From the NCBI RefSeq assembly GCF_020564565.1, contig NZ_JAJCTD010000006.1:62001-126000 (forward strand): DNA of 64,000 bases, read 5' to 3'. Source of the DNA: Rhodobacter sp. Har01 (GTDB lineage Bacteria; Pseudomonadota; Alphaproteobacteria; Rhodobacterales; Rhodobacteraceae). Below are positions 35,513-44,831 of this stretch, piece after piece; positions within the stretch are counted from its first letter, which is position 1, and each line of letters begins with the position of its first letter. Under the pieces are notes generated by a model. The model searched no databases and was not told the origin of the DNA. It saw only the letters and a list, made by a program, of their open reading frames with translations. The position numbers and the translations under genes were made by a program.

Positions 35513-36844
35513 TCAATGCAATGCGCGTTCGGCCGCCACCCCCAGCCGCAGCAGCCGGTCTTCGTGCCCCGGTGCGGCCATCAGCGAGATGCCGCAGGAC
35601 GGCTCGCAGGTGGGCAGGGTCAGGGCGCACAGGCCCATCAGATTGCCGATGCGGGTGTTGCGCAGCGCCAGCAGGTTCTCGGTGACGTAGTAATCCTGGT
35701 CGGTCATCAGCCGGTCCGCATTTGGCGGCAGGATGGGCGAAGTGGGCAGGATCACCGCGTCAAAGCCCGCCGTGCGGTCGTGCCAGACCCGGCGCAGCAC
35801 CTCTAGCCGCCGCCAGGCCGCGACATAGTCTGGCGCGGTGACCGCGGCGCCGGCGCGGAACCGCTCAAGAATGCGGGGGAACATCTTTTCCGGCGCCTTC
35901 TCGATGGTCGCGGCCCAGATGCCGTAGGCTTCGCCGGTGAAAAGCGGCACCGTCAGCGCCATGGCCTCGGTGACTTCGGGGGCCTTGATCCGGCTGATCC
36001 GCGCACCCGCGTGCGACAGCCGCACGCAGGCATCGTCGAACCCGTTGCCGGGGCGTTCGCGCAATTGGTCCAGGGCAACGGTTTCCAGGATCGCCAGCCG
36101 CGCGCCGGTCAGGTCGGCGCCCTCCAGGTCGGTGGGGGTGCGGCCCTCCATCGCGCCCAATAGCAGGGCGCAGTCCTCGACGGTAAAGGCGATCGGGCCG
36201 ACGGTGTCGAAGCGTTCGCACAAGGGAACGACGCCGGTCAGCGGCAGCCGGCCGGCGGTGGTCTTCAGCCCGACCAGGTCATTCCAGGCCGCCGGTATGC
36301 GGACCGAGCCACCGGTGTCCGACCCGATGGCGGCCGGCGCCAGGCCGAAGGCGACCGAGGTCGCCGCGCCGGAAGAAGACCCGCCCGGCACCGCCTGGTC
36401 ATCGTTCAGGCAGGGAGGCGTGGCGGTGACGGGGTTCAGGCCCAGGCCCGAGAACGCCAGTTCCGACATTTGGGTCTTGCCCAGGCAGACCAGACCCGAC
36501 AGCGTGGCGGTTTCCAGCACCGCGGCGTCGCGCAGCGGAATGCGGTTGCGCAGCAGCGCGCTGCCGGCCTCGGTCGCCACCCCCGCGGTGTCGAACAGGT
36601 CTTTCCAGCTGACCGGCACGCCGTCGAGGATGCCCTTGCGCAGGCCGGTCTTTGCCCGGGTAGCGGCACCCATCGCCTCGCCCCGGGCACGCGTCTCGGT
36701 GGCGCGGGCATAGATCCGAGGGGCCAGCGGATGGGCGGCGATCTTGTCCAGGAAGGCCTCGGTCAGTTCGACCGGGTTGATGCGGCCCTCGCCGATCGAG
36801 CGGCCAAGATCGGCCGCCGACATGTGGAACCAGGTTCCCTTCAT
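35513..36844 (-). CDS. Amidase signature family protein
   Basis: A 443-residue amidase. The Ser-cisSer-Lys triad is visible: K81 in SWKD, the GGSSSG motif at 154-159 and the nucleophile S180 in GSDTGGSVR. It hydrolyses a small amide, but the family (allophanate, urea-amide, aryl amide, GatA-like) cannot be resolved. GatA is unlikely because no gatB/gatC is near. It converges with the tlpA-like gene at 21 bp and is divergent from the hydroxylase gene. Confidence 0.87.
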   Translation of the reverse strand: MKGTWFHMSAADLGRSIGEGRINPVELTEAFLDKIAAHPLAPRIYARATETRARGEAMGAATRAKTGLRKGILDGVPVSWKDLFDTAGVATEAGSALLRNRIPLRDAAVLETATLSGLVCLGKTQMSELAFSGLGLNPVTATPPCLNDDQAVPGGSSSGAATSVAFGLAPAAIGSDTGGSVRIPAAWNDLVGLKTTAGRLPLTGVVPLCERFDTVGPIAFTVEDCALLLGAMEGRTPTDLEGADLTGARLAILETVALDQLRERPGNGFDDACVRLSHAGARISRIKAPEVTEAMALTVPLFTGEAYGIWAATIEKAPEKMFPRILERFRAGAAVTAPDYVAAWRRLEVLRRVWHDRTAGFDAVILPTSPILPPNADRLMTDQDYYVTENLLALRNTRIGNLMGLCALTLPTCEPSCGISLMAAPGHEDRLLRLGVAAERALH

Positions 36845-36926
36845 CCGTCACCCCGCGTTGCGTCCGGGGACCGTAGCGGCTGCGGGCCGCATGGACAATC
36901 CCGGGCCGTGGGGCTACTTCACCGGG

Positions 36927-38156
36927 ATGGAAATCCAGGCGGATGTGCTGATCGCGGGTGGCGGGCTGAACGGCCCCGCCCTGGCTTTGGCCTTGGCACG
37001 GTCCGGGCTGACGGTGGCAGTGATCGACGCGAGGCCGGCCACGGCGCGGGCAGAGGCGGGTTTCGACGGCCGGGCCTATGCGCTGGCCATCGCCTCGAAA
37101 CGGCTGCTGGAAGGCATCGGCGTCTGGCCGCGGGTGGCGGCGCAAGTGCAGCCGATCCTCAAGATCAAGACGTCGGACGGCCGTCCCGGTGAAGGCCCGG
37201 CGCCGTTCTTCCTGACCTTCGATGCCGACGAGATCGAGGAAGGCCCGATGGGGTTCATGCTGGAGGACCGGTTCCTTTACGCAGCCTTCCTTGCGGCGAT
37301 GCAGGCGACCGAAGGGATCACGCTCTTTCCCGGCGAGACGGTGGTCGCGCAAGAGGTGACGGCGGCGGGCGTGGCGGCGAAGCTGGCCTCGGGGCGGACC
37401 TTGGCGGGGCGATTGCTGGTCGGCTGCGACGGGCGCGGCTCGGGCGTGGCGGAACGGGCCGGGATCAAGCGGATCGGCTGGGGCTATGGCCAGACCGCGC
37501 TGGTGACGGCGGTGCACCACGAGCGGGACCACGAGGGGACGGCGTACCAGTACTTCATGCCCTCGGGTCCGCTGGCCATTCTGCCGCTGCCGGGGGGGCA
37601 CCAGTCCTCGATCGTCTGGTCCGAGGCGGATGCAGTGGCCGCCGAGATCCAGGCGCTGGACGATACCGGGTACCTTGCGGCCTTGCAGCCGCGGTTCGGC
37701 GGGTTCCTGGGCGAGATCGCGCTGGCGGGGGAGCGGTTCACCTATCCGCTGAGCCTTTCGCTGGCCGAGCGGTTCGTCGCGGACCGGGTGGCGCTGGTGG
37801 GGGACGCGGCGCATGGGGTGCATCCGATTGCGGGGCAGGGGCTGAACCTGGGGCTGCGCGACGTGGGCGCCCTGGCCGAGGTGGTGGTCGATGCGGCGCG
37901 GCGGGGCGAGGATATCGGGTCGGCGGTGCCTTTGGGCGAGTATCAGCGGTGGCGGCGGTTCGATGCGACGGCGCTTGCGCTGGGGATGGACGCGGTGAAC
38001 CGGATCTTTTCCAACGACAACCCTCTGCTTCGGATGGGGCGGGATCTGGGGATGGGGGTCGTGAACGCCCTGCCGGGGCTGAGGCGGCGGTTCATCCGGC
38101 AGGCGGCGGGGCTGGAGGGGGAGCTTCCCCGGCTGCTGGCGGGCAAGCCTTTGTAG
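36927..38156 (+). CDS. UbiH/UbiF/COQ6-family FAD monooxygenase
   Basis: A 409-residue flavin hydroxylase of ubiquinone synthesis. The N-terminal GGGLNGPALALALA nucleotide site, the mid DG motif (GCDGRGSGVAERAG) and the FAD-binding RVALVGDAAHGVHPIAGQGLNLGLRD block are typical. Alphaproteobacterial members hydroxylate one or two positions of the quinone ring; which position this one takes is not apparent. ATG 36927 follows ACCGGG. It is the last core gene before the accessory island. Confidence 0.9.
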   Translation: MEIQADVLIAGGGLNGPALALALARSGLTVAVIDARPATARAEAGFDGRAYALAIASKRLLEGIGVWPRVAAQVQPILKIKTSDGRPGEGPAPFFLTFDADEIEEGPMGFMLEDRFLYAAFLAAMQATEGITLFPGETVVAQEVTAAGVAAKLASGRTLAGRLLVGCDGRGSGVAERAGIKRIGWGYGQTALVTAVHHERDHEGTAYQYFMPSGPLAILPLPGGHQSSIVWSEADAVAAEIQALDDTGYLAALQPRFGGFLGEIALAGERFTYPLSLSLAERFVADRVALVGDAAHGVHPIAGQGLNLGLRDVGALAEVVVDAARRGEDIGSAVPLGEYQRWRRFDATALALGMDAVNRIFSNDNPLLRMGRDLGMGVVNALPGLRRRFIRQAAGLEGELPRLLAGKPL

Positions 38157-38163
38157 GTTTGGA

Positions 38164-38257
38164 GCCGCAAAGGATTCCCCCCATGTCCCATGATGGGACA
38201 CTTCCTCGGTCGTTTGAAATCAATGGGTTATGAATCCATTTTCATGATTTGTTAAGG
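38164..38257. repeat. Dispersed intergenic module, copy C (short form)
   Basis: Directly after the hydroxylase stop lie three blocks shared with the repeat after rsmB: GCCGCAAAGGATTCC (38164-38178), the perfect palindrome TGTCCCATGATGGGACA (38184-38200) and GGGTTA...TTTTCAtGATTTGTT (38225-38252). Relative to the rsmB copy the first two blocks are swapped. The GGATTCC block contains a GANTC (CcrM methylation) site. Confidence 0.75.
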
Positions 38258-38452
38258 ATTGGGGGTTTTGTGTGTCCGGCAGACTGCTGACCGCAAGGGG
38301 GAAAGGTGCCTGTGAACTCGCGGCATTGCACCTGCAGAAACCGTCCATGGCGGCCATTCGGCATCGTCATCCGAGCGACAGAAACGCGCAGTTTGCGGAC
38401 TGTGCCCGCCGCTAGCATTCTCCGACCCCACCAGCCGGTCACTGTCTTCTGA
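38258..38452. other. Gene-free DNA at the left edge of the accessory island
   Basis: No open frame, tRNA or clear insertion-sequence end is visible in this stretch between the repeat and the unrecognised gene. Composition becomes less GC-rich than the neighbouring core genes. I find no obvious direct repeat with the right edge of the island. Confidence 0.4.
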
Positions 38453-39391
38453 TCACTCAGCCGTGGGCTCCAGCGCTTCAAGCACGCGCCGCTCCTTGAC
38501 CAGCCGCCCGTTCCGTTTCGTGCGGATGAACTTCACCTGAGCCCGGACGGGTTGCAGGAGAAGCCGCTCCTTGAATGCCACGTCCGATGTGTATTTAAAG
38601 GCCAGGTCCTCAGAAACGGCGCCCTCCATGGTGCCCTCGAGCAACTTCAGCTCAAACTTGCGTGCCTCAGGCAGGACGCCCAGGAGCACCCCGTCGACCG
38701 GGACCACTTCCTCAGTCATCTCCACCTCGCCCAGGCGACGGGACAGGCGACCAACATCATCAATGGAGAGGGCCAGCCGCCGCTCGTCACCAACAATGCG
38801 GGTGCTTGCGCCAGCGTCAAACAGGACCTTGGCGAACTTCTGCACCGCAGCTACCAGGCGCGGCTGGGTCAACTCCAGGGTGGCCTCAAACTCCGCATCA
38901 GTCCCAGCGCTGAGGTTGGTGATGAGCTGGGTCGTGTCCTCGACAGCCTCCTTGAGGTGCGAAGGCAGCATCTCCTGTTGCTGGGGCGGTAGCTCTTCAA
39001 GGATGAAGCCCATGGAGCCGTGAACCAGGTCGCGGATGAACAGGCGGGCCTGGTCGCCAGCGGGCAGCCTCCCGCGCTCAGACAATTCCACACCATTGTG
39101 CGAGGCAAGCGCCAATGTCACTACCTTCTGGTAGCTGTCCAGCGCCTCGGTCGTGAAGTCCAGCCGAATGTCACCCGAACCAATGACCGGGTTGCCGTCA
39201 AAGATCACGGCGACAGAGGCGTAGCTGGAGCGGCCAGCCGCGAGAGCAGCAATTTGTTGATCAATGTCCGCAAGGCGGCTTTGCCACATTAGGCGCGCAG
39301 TGCCCCATGGGCTGTCGCCAGCCTCAGTGATCTGCCGCTCTACATAGCGCCGGTCAGCCTCTAGGGCCTCGATTGAGAGCAGGACGGGCAT
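38453..39391 (-). CDS. Unrecognised 312-residue partner of the nucleotidyltransferase-like gene
   Basis: I do not recognise this protein. It starts with a helical, charged segment (about residues 10-55) likely to be coiled coil, then a beta-rich block (SVAVIFDGNPVIGSGDIRLD near residues 60-80), a long helical middle (LPPQQQEMLPSHLKEAVEDT) and a C-terminal strand-rich region rich in Lys/Arg (QVKFIRTKRNGRLVKERRV). No signal peptide or membrane span. The ATG at 39391 overlaps the stop of the upstream gene (TGATG), with a G-run six bases before, so the two products are made together, as in toxin-antitoxin or paired defence systems. A GTG at 39394 is an alternative start. Codon use is visibly less GC3-rich than in flanking genes, suggesting acquisition. 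Confidence 0.7.
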   Translation of the reverse strand: MPVLLSIEALEADRRYVERQITEAGDSPWGTARLMWQSRLADIDQQIAALAAGRSSYASVAVIFDGNPVIGSGDIRLDFTTEALDSYQKVVTLALASHNGVELSERGRLPAGDQARLFIRDLVHGSMGFILEELPPQQQEMLPSHLKEAVEDTTQLITNLSAGTDAEFEATLELTQPRLVAAVQKFAKVLFDAGASTRIVGDERRLALSIDDVGRLSRRLGEVEMTEEVVPVDGVLLGVLPEARKFELKLLEGTMEGAVSEDLAFKYTSDVAFKERLLLQPVRAQVKFIRTKRNGRLVKERRVLEALEPTAE

Positions 39392-39969
39392 CACGGACCC
39401 CCAAGCTGGGACAGTGCGACCTGGTCAGCGGCGGGGTCAAGGGCGAGCCCGGCGAAGCCCTTCCAGGCGAACGTGTCGCGCTGATGTGAGAACAGCCCAT
39501 ACCAGTAGATGATGTCGCCGATGAGGTTCATCGGCTGCGCCTGCCGCTCCTCAAACAACACGGCATAGGTGTCCAGGCTGAACCTCTGCTTGTTAAGGTC
39601 GCGGTTGGCCACCTCGGCATTCCAGAACGGGAGCCCCGTCGCCTGCCATGCCGCAGGGTCAGTCAGATACCTGGGCGGCGCGCTCAGGATGCTGAACACG
39701 TCAATGTCGCTTGGGTTCCGGTTCAGTGCCTCCACGTTTTCCACGAAGCTGCCGTCAATGAACTGGATGCCGCCCACATAGCCCTCCTGCGCGAGGAGCG
39801 CGCGGTAGGCGATGAGGTTGCGCAACAGTTGTTGCCGGTGGGGTGTCGTGCCGAATGCGGCCGCAAGCTCCGGCATCGTGACCCAGTAGGGCGAGCGGTC
39901 GTGAGTAGCGGCGTCCGCGCCAACGAATGGTGGCAGCAGGCCCCGCAAGTCGAACGAGGGCAAGGGCAC
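39391..39969 (-). CDS. Nucleotidyltransferase-fold protein (DUF6932-like)
   Basis: A 192-residue protein. The nucleotidyltransferase core is visible: G73-S74 in FIDGSF, then 13 residues to D88-I-D90 in SDIDVF, with a possible third acidic residue D133 in SLDTYAV. An N-terminal helical segment (TMPELAAAFGTTPHRQQLL) and a C-terminal KGFAGLALDP element match what I recall of the DUF6932 family. It could transfer a nucleotide to protein, RNA or a small molecule, as in MntA or AbiEii-type toxins, but no substrate is evident. Start is GTG at 39969 with GGGAGG eight bases upstream. It overlaps the unrecognised partner gene by TGATG. Confidence 0.7.
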   Translation of the reverse strand: MPLPSFDLRGLLPPFVGADAATHDRSPYWVTMPELAAAFGTTPHRQQLLRNLIAYRALLAQEGYVGGIQFIDGSFVENVEALNRNPSDIDVFSILSAPPRYLTDPAAWQATGLPFWNAEVANRDLNKQRFSLDTYAVLFEERQAQPMNLIGDIIYWYGLFSHQRDTFAWKGFAGLALDPAADQVALSQLGGP

Positions 39970-40157
39970 GGCGAAGCCCTCCCAGCTTGCTGTGATTGAA
40001 TGCGTTCATGCACCATCGCGTCCAAATGGTAAACAACACGTTCCGAAGCGCTGTCTCGATCTCGCAAAAAAAATATTGCGGCGGCGCGGACGAGTGGCCG
40101 CTTCAGGGCGTGGCACTCGATGATGCGAAACGCAGCTCCGGGCCGACTCCGCCCCCC
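39970..40157 (-). promoter_or_regulatory. Upstream region of the accessory two-gene operon
   Basis: This 188-bp gap must hold the promoter of the nucleotidyltransferase operon and the end of the UPF0434 gene transcript. It has an unusually AT-rich run (AAAAAAAATATT on the plus strand, near 40064-40075), which on the minus strand is a T-run and could end the incoming transcript of the core genes. No strong stem is adjacent, so this is tentative. Confidence 0.35.
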
Positions 40158-40340
40158 TCACTCCACCTGCCGCGCCTCGCTCACCAGCATCACGGGGATG
40201 CCGTCTCGGATCGGAAACGCCAGGTGGGCGGCTTTGGAGATCAGCTCTTGTCGCTCGGCGTCGTAGGTCAGGACGGCGTGGGTCAGGGGGCAGACGAGGG
40301 ATTCCAGCATGCGGCGGTCGGGGGTGACGGGGTCGGTCAT
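40158..40340 (-). CDS. UPF0434/Trm112-like small protein
   Basis: A 60-residue YcaR/Trm112-like protein. The [16 protein letters not shown] core and [19 protein letters not shown] end are the family signature; only one Cys of the zinc site of archaeal/eukaryotic Trm112 is kept, as usual in bacteria. Bacterial function is unclear. It overlaps the LonN gene by ATGA and is the last gene of the cnoX-lonN operon, just before the accessory island. Confidence 0.85.
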   Translation of the reverse strand: MTDPVTPDRRMLESLVCPLTHAVLTYDAERQELISKAAHLAFPIRDGIPVMLVSEARQVE

Positions 40341-40993
40341 TGGATCAGGTCCTCGGAGGATTTGCCGCCGCGGAGGGCGAATTCGATCAGGGTGACGAGG
40401 GTTTCGCGCCGGGTCGACAGGCTGGGCGCCTCGAGCAGGGCCTGTTTGTCCTCGGGCGAGAAGGGGCAGAGCATCGAGATGGCGTTGACCAGCAGTTCCG
40501 GCTCGGCCTGTTTCAGGCTGTCCCAGTCGGAGGCGAGTTTCTGCGAGGCGAAGTAGCGGCCGAGGGTGCGCAGGAAGGCGGGGCGGTCGAGGCCGGGGTC
40601 GGATTCGGGGAGGCCGAGGTCGCGGGCGAAGGGGGTCCAGTCCACCGTGCAGCGGCGGTAGGGGGCGAAGCCCTGCACCTCTTCGCGGAGGCGGAAGCGC
40701 GAGATGCCGGAGAGGGTGATCATGTAGCGGCCGTCTTCGGTTTCGGAAAAGCCGGTGATGCGGCCGGCGCAGCCGATGGCGTTGAGGCGTTTCTCGCCGG
40801 ACGGGGTTTCGCGCGGGCAGATCATGCCGATCAGCCGGGCGCGGGTCTTCAGCGCGTCTTCGACCATGGCGAGGTAGCGCGGTTCGAAGATGTGCAAGGG
40901 CAGGCGGGCGCGCGGGAGGAGGAGCGCGCCCGGAAGCGGGAAGATCGGGATGAGGTCGGGGAGGTCTGCGGCCTGGATCATGGGCTTTGACAT
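40337..40993 (-). CDS. LON substrate-binding-domain protein (LonN-like)
   Basis: A 218-residue protein containing only the Lon N-terminal (PUA-like) domain: [34 protein letters not shown], split across residues 16-49, and [20 protein letters not shown]. No ATPase or protease domain. It may recognise or chaperone proteins. Common in alphaproteobacteria next to a CnoX-like thioredoxin, as here (15 bp). Confidence 0.9.
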   Translation of the reverse strand: MSKPMIQAADLPDLIPIFPLPGALLLPRARLPLHIFEPRYLAMVEDALKTRARLIGMICPRETPSGEKRLNAIGCAGRITGFSETEDGRYMITLSGISRFRLREEVQGFAPYRRCTVDWTPFARDLGLPESDPGLDRPAFLRTLGRYFASQKLASDWDSLKQAEPELLVNAISMLCPFSPEDKQALLEAPSLSTRRETLVTLIEFALRGGKSSEDLIQ

Positions 40994-41008
40994 AGGCCGC
41001 GACCGCGA

Positions 41009-41917
41009 TCAGGCAAAGATCATCGAGGAAAGGCGGCGGCGGCCTTTCAGGACGATGGGGTCTTGCGGTTTCAGGGCGTCGAAGAGGGTGAAGAGCTGGG
41101 TGCGGGCGGCGCCGTTGTTCCATTCGCGGTCACGGCGGAAGAGGTCGAGGAGTTCGTCGACGGCTTCCTCGACCTTGCCGGCGGCGTTGAGGGCGATGGC
41201 GAGGTCGAAGCGGGCCTGGTGGTTGTTGGGGTCGGCCTGGACGGCGGCGCGGAGTTCGGCCTCGGGGCCGGCATTGGCGGCCTGGCGGGCGAGTTCGAGC
41301 TGGGCCTTGGCGGCTTCGACATCCTTGGATTTGGCGATGGCGGGCGGGGCGGCGGCGAGGAAGGCTTCGGCCTGGTCAAGGTTGCCGGCGGCAAGGTGGG
41401 TGCGGGCGAGGCCGGCGTAGGCGGCGGGGTTTTCCGGTTCCTCGCCGAGGATGGCGGCGAAGGTTTCCGAGGCGTCGGCCAGCGCGCCTTGGGCGAGCAT
41501 GTCCTCGGCCGCGGCAAGGGCATCGGCCAGGCCGCCGTCACCGGCCATGGCGGCGAGTTTGTCGACGAATTTCTTGACGTCCGAGGGCGGCAGCGCGCCC
41601 TGGAAGCCGTCGACCGGCTGGCCCTGGAAGAAGGCGTAGACGGTGGGGATGGATTGGACGCGCATCTGGGCGGCGATGGCCTGGTTGCGGTCGACGTCGA
41701 TCTTGACCAGGCGGACCTTGCCCTTGGCGGCGGTGACGGCGGATTCCAGCGCCGGGCCGAGGGTCTTGCAGGGGCCGCACCAGGTGGCCCAGAAGTCGAC
41801 GATGACGGGCACCTCGCGCGAGGCGTCGATGACGTCGGCCATGAAGCTGGCCTCGGTGCCGTCCTTGATGATGTCGGCGGGGGCAGGCGCGGCGGGGGTG
41901 TCGCCAAGTCCAAGCAT
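41009..41917 (-). CDS. cnoX: CnoX/YbbN-like thioredoxin with TPR domain
   Basis: A 302-residue two-domain protein: a thioredoxin domain with a full active site WCGPC (C47, C50) and about 170 residues of TPR-like helices. In E. coli the homologue CnoX is a redox-regulated holdase that hands oxidised proteins to GroEL and has lost the CxxC; here the dithiol is intact, so real reductase activity is possible. The ATG at 41917 has GAGGG upstream; ATG 41929 does not. Confidence 0.87.
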   Translation of the reverse strand: MLGLGDTPAAPAPADIIKDGTEASFMADVIDASREVPVIVDFWATWCGPCKTLGPALESAVTAAKGKVRLVKIDVDRNQAIAAQMRVQSIPTVYAFFQGQPVDGFQGALPPSDVKKFVDKLAAMAGDGGLADALAAAEDMLAQGALADASETFAAILGEEPENPAAYAGLARTHLAAGNLDQAEAFLAAAPPAIAKSKDVEAAKAQLELARQAANAGPEAELRAAVQADPNNHQARFDLAIALNAAGKVEEAVDELLDLFRRDREWNNGAARTQLFTLFDALKPQDPIVLKGRRRLSSMIFA

Positions 41918-41984
41918 GTCGTCCCTCATCTGGCAGGTTTGGCGTCTATATGAGGCCTGGGGGGCCGGGTGCCAAGGGGGCAGG

Positions 41985-42557
41985 TCAGGCGAGGGCGGCG
42001 CATTCGGCGTGGGCGGGGCAGGTGACGAGGTGGTCGTTCACCAGGCCGGTGGCCTGCATGAAGGCGTAGGTGATGGTGGGGCCGCAGAAGGTGAAGCCGC
42101 GGGCCTTGAGCGCGCGCGACATGGCGCGGCTTTCGGGGGTTTCGGTGGGCACCTGGGAGGAGTGGGTGACGCGGGGTTGCAGGGGGGTGCCGCCGACGAA
42201 GGACCACAGGAAGGGGGAGAAGCCTTCGGCGGCTTCGATGGCCAGGTAGGCGCGGGCGTTGCGGATCGTGCCCTCGATCTTGCCGCGGTGGCGGACGATG
42301 CCGGGGTCGGCCAAGAGACGGGCGACTTCGGGTTCGCCCCAGGTGGCGATGACCTCGGGGTGAAAGCCCTGGAAGGCGGCGCGGAAGCTGTCGCGCTTGC
42401 GCAGGATGGTGATCCAGGCCAGGCCGGCCTGGAAGCCGTCGAGGACCAGCTTTTCCCACAGTGCGCGGGGGTCACGCTCGGGCCGGCCCCAGTCGGTGTC
42501 GTGGTAGGACACATAGAGCGGGTCGGTGCCGCACCAGGGGCAGCGGTCTTGAGACAT
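41985..42557 (-). CDS. tag: DNA-3-methyladenine glycosylase I
   Basis: A 190-residue Tag family base-excision enzyme removing 3-methyladenine. The zinc-binding RCPWCGTDPLYVSYHDTDWG start and CPAH end are present, together with the WGRPERD...LFE/LWEKLVLDGFQAGL helices. Length is normal. It lies downstream of the EAL gene's divergent region and 67 bp from the cnoX start. Confidence 0.95.
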   Translation of the reverse strand: MSQDRCPWCGTDPLYVSYHDTDWGRPERDPRALWEKLVLDGFQAGLAWITILRKRDSFRAAFQGFHPEVIATWGEPEVARLLADPGIVRHRGKIEGTIRNARAYLAIEAAEGFSPFLWSFVGGTPLQPRVTHSSQVPTETPESRAMSRALKARGFTFCGPTITYAFMQATGLVNDHLVTCPAHAECAALA

Positions 42558-42677
42558 CGGGCACCTTCGGAAAATCGGGCAAGTTCGAGACAAATACCGA
42601 ACCTTCAGCCGGGTTTTACCCTTCCCGACGCAGTCTGTCAGCCGGGATGCGAACGACATGGGGCGCAGGGACGCGCG

Positions 42678-43526
42678 ATGAGCTTTCACAGAGGGCCGAA
42701 ACGGCCGCTTTTCGATCTGGAACCCGACATTGCCTCGCCGCTGGCGGTGGCGGTGTCGTCCGCCGACCGCGAGACCCTGGCGATGGTGCGCGCGGCGCTG
42801 ACGCTGCGGCGGATGCGGCTGGCTTTCCAGCCGGCGGTCTATTCCGCCGATACCTCGATCATCGGGTTCTACGAAGGCTACATCCGCCTCTTGGACCCGA
42901 GCGACCGGGTGATCCCCGCAAAGGACTTCATGGAGGTGGCCGAAACCCAGGAACTGGGGCGCGAAATCGACGTCGCCGCCCTGCAACTGGGGCTGCTGAC
43001 ACTGCAACGCAACCCGGGCATCCGAATCGCGGTGAACATGTCGGCGCGCTCGGTCGGCTACAAACCCTGGACGCACCTGCTGCGGCAGGCGCTGCGGGCG
43101 CATCCCGGCCTGGGGCGCGGCCTGATCCTGGAGATCAGCGAAGCCAGCGCGATGCAGATGCCCGACGTGCTGCGACCCTTCATGGAGGATCTGCGCCCGG
43201 AGGGCATTGCCTTCACGCTGGACGATTTCGGCGCCGGCGCCACCTCGCTTTTGCTGTTGCGCGACTTTGCCTTCGACATCGCCAAGATTGACGGACGCTT
43301 CGTTCGCGGCATCGAACGGCAGTCCGGGAATCAGCAGGTGGTGAAGGCCGCCATCGCGCTGGCGCGCGAGTTCGGCATGTTCCTGGTGGCCGAGGCGGTG
43401 GAAACCCCGTCCGAGGCGAACTGGCTGCGCGACCACGGCGTCGGCTGCCTGCAGGGCTATCTGTTCGGCGCGCCCGAGGTGAACCCGGACTTCACCCGCT
43501 TTCGCAACGGCCGCAAGCCGGACTGA
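42678..43526 (+). CDS. EAL-domain protein (cyclic-di-GMP phosphodiesterase family)
   Basis: A 282-residue stand-alone EAL domain with a 40-residue N-terminal lead. The EAL triplet itself reads EGY at residues 66-68, but the metal and catalytic residues line up: E66, N120, E152, D182/D183 in LDDFGAG, K203 in KIDGRF, E239 and E242 in AEAVE, Q259 in LQGYLFG. Loop 6 is DDFGAG instead of DDFGTG, which often lowers activity. It may be an active enzyme or a sensor; no GGDEF or sensor domain is attached. It lies upstream of the phb genes. Confidence 0.85.
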   Translation: MSFHRGPKRPLFDLEPDIASPLAVAVSSADRETLAMVRAALTLRRMRLAFQPAVYSADTSIIGFYEGYIRLLDPSDRVIPAKDFMEVAETQELGREIDVAALQLGLLTLQRNPGIRIAVNMSARSVGYKPWTHLLRQALRAHPGLGRGLILEISEASAMQMPDVLRPFMEDLRPEGIAFTLDDFGAGATSLLLLRDFAFDIAKIDGRFVRGIERQSGNQQVVKAAIALAREFGMFLVAEAVETPSEANWLRDHGVGCLQGYLFGAPEVNPDFTRFRNGRKPD

Positions 43527-43560
43527 GACCAAAGCCATATCGCATCTGCGGCAATCTGCT

Positions 43561-43579
43561 TGCGCAAGTTTGTTGCGCT
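43561..43579. promoter_or_regulatory. TGCGCAA-N5-TTGCGC dyad upstream of phbA
   Basis: Arms TGCGCAA (43561-43567) and TTGCGC (43573-43578) with a GTTTG spacer lie 65 bp before phbA. An almost identical dyad lies between phbA and phbB. TGC-rich sites of this kind are bound by the PhaR repressor in Paracoccus/Rhodobacter, so PhaR control is likely but inferred. Confidence 0.55.
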
Positions 43580-43643
43580 TGTGATCTTTGCCCCCTAAGG
43601 CGAACGTGACGCGCGTTGCGCCGGCTTTCGGGAGAGGGATCAG

Positions 43644-44819
43644 ATGACCAATGTCGTAATCGTTTCGGCGGGACGCACCGCCGTGGGCAGCTTCAACGGC
43701 GCCTTTGCCAACACCCCGGCGCATGACCTGGGTGCCGCGGTGATCGAGGCCGTGGTGGCCCGCGCCGGCATCGACAAGGCCGAAGTCGAGGAAACCATCC
43801 TGGGCCAGGTGCTGACCGCCGGCCAGGGCCAGAACCCGGCCCGTCAGGCGGCGATCAAGGCCGGCCTGGCCAAGGAAGCCAGCGCCTGGAGCCTCAACCA
43901 GGTCTGCGGCTCGGGGCTGCGGGCGGTGGCGCTGGCAGCGCAGCACGTGCAGCTGGGCGACGCGAAGATCGTGGTCGCCGGCGGGCAGGAAAGCATGAGC
44001 CTGTCGCCCCATGTCGCGCATCTGCGCGCGGGCCAGAAGATGGGCGACCTGAACTTCATCGATTCGATGATCAAGGACGGGCTGTGGGATGCCTTCAACG
44101 GCTATCACATGGGCACCACGGCGGAAAACGTGGCCAGCCAGTGGCAGATTTCCCGCGACATGCAGGACGAATTCGCCCTGGCCAGCCAGAACAAGGCCGA
44201 GGCGGCGCAGAAGGCCGGCAAGTTCAAGGACGAGATCATTCCCTTCACGGTGAAGACCCGCAAGGGCGACATCGTGGTGGATGCCGACGAATACGTCCGC
44301 CACGGCGCCACGCTGGAAAGCATGCAGAAGCTGCGCCCGGCGTTTTCCAAGGAGGGCACGGTGACGGCGGGCAACGCCAGCGGCATCAACGACGGCGCGG
44401 CGGCGGTTCTGGTGATGACCGAGGCCGAGGCGGCAAAGCGCGGGCTCAAGGTGCTGGCGCGGATCGCGTCCTATGCCACGGCCGGGCTTGACCCGTCGAT
44501 CATGGGCGTCGGCCCGATCTTCGCCAGCCGCAAGGCGCTGGACAAGGCCGGCTGGAAGGTGTCCGACCTGGACCTGATCGAGGCGAACGAGGCCTTTGCT
44601 GCCCAAGCCTGCGCGGTGAACAAGGACATGGGCTGGGACCTGGCCAAGGTGAACGTCAACGGCGGCGCCATCGCCATCGGCCACCCGATCGGCGCTTCGG
44701 GCGCGCGCATCCTGAACACGCTCTTGCACGAGATGGGCCGCAGCGGCGCGAAGAAAGGTCTGGCGACGCTGTGCATCGGCGGCGGCATGGGCGTGGCCAT
44801 GTGCCTCGAACGCGGCTGA
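43644..44819 (+). CDS. phbA: Acetyl-CoA acetyltransferase (beta-ketothiolase)
   Basis: A 391-residue biosynthetic thiolase condensing two acetyl-CoA to acetoacetyl-CoA, the first step of polyhydroxybutyrate synthesis. The acylated Cys is C88 in [11 protein letters not shown]; the [11 protein letters not shown]is block and the C-terminal CIGGGMGVA Cys are present. Length matches the family exactly. GGGAGAGGG precedes the ATG. It is followed by a hairpin/terminator and then phbB. The polymerase gene is not in this window. Confidence 0.96.
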   Translation: MTNVVIVSAGRTAVGSFNGAFANTPAHDLGAAVIEAVVARAGIDKAEVEETILGQVLTAGQGQNPARQAAIKAGLAKEASAWSLNQVCGSGLRAVALAAQHVQLGDAKIVVAGGQESMSLSPHVAHLRAGQKMGDLNFIDSMIKDGLWDAFNGYHMGTTAENVASQWQISRDMQDEFALASQNKAEAAQKAGKFKDEIIPFTVKTRKGDIVVDADEYVRHGATLESMQKLRPAFSKEGTVTAGNASGINDGAAAVLVMTEAEAAKRGLKVLARIASYATAGLDPSIMGVGPIFASRKALDKAGWKVSDLDLIEANEAFAAQACAVNKDMGWDLAKVNVNGGAIAIGHPIGASGARILNTLLHEMGRSGAKKGLATLCIGGGMGVAMCLERG

Positions 44820-44831
44820 CCGCGGAGATTG

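Noticed and set aside
38164..38452. Possible attachment site or tRNA fragment at the left edge of the accessory island
   Set aside because: No tRNA-like T-loop or cloverleaf and no direct repeat matching the right edge were found.
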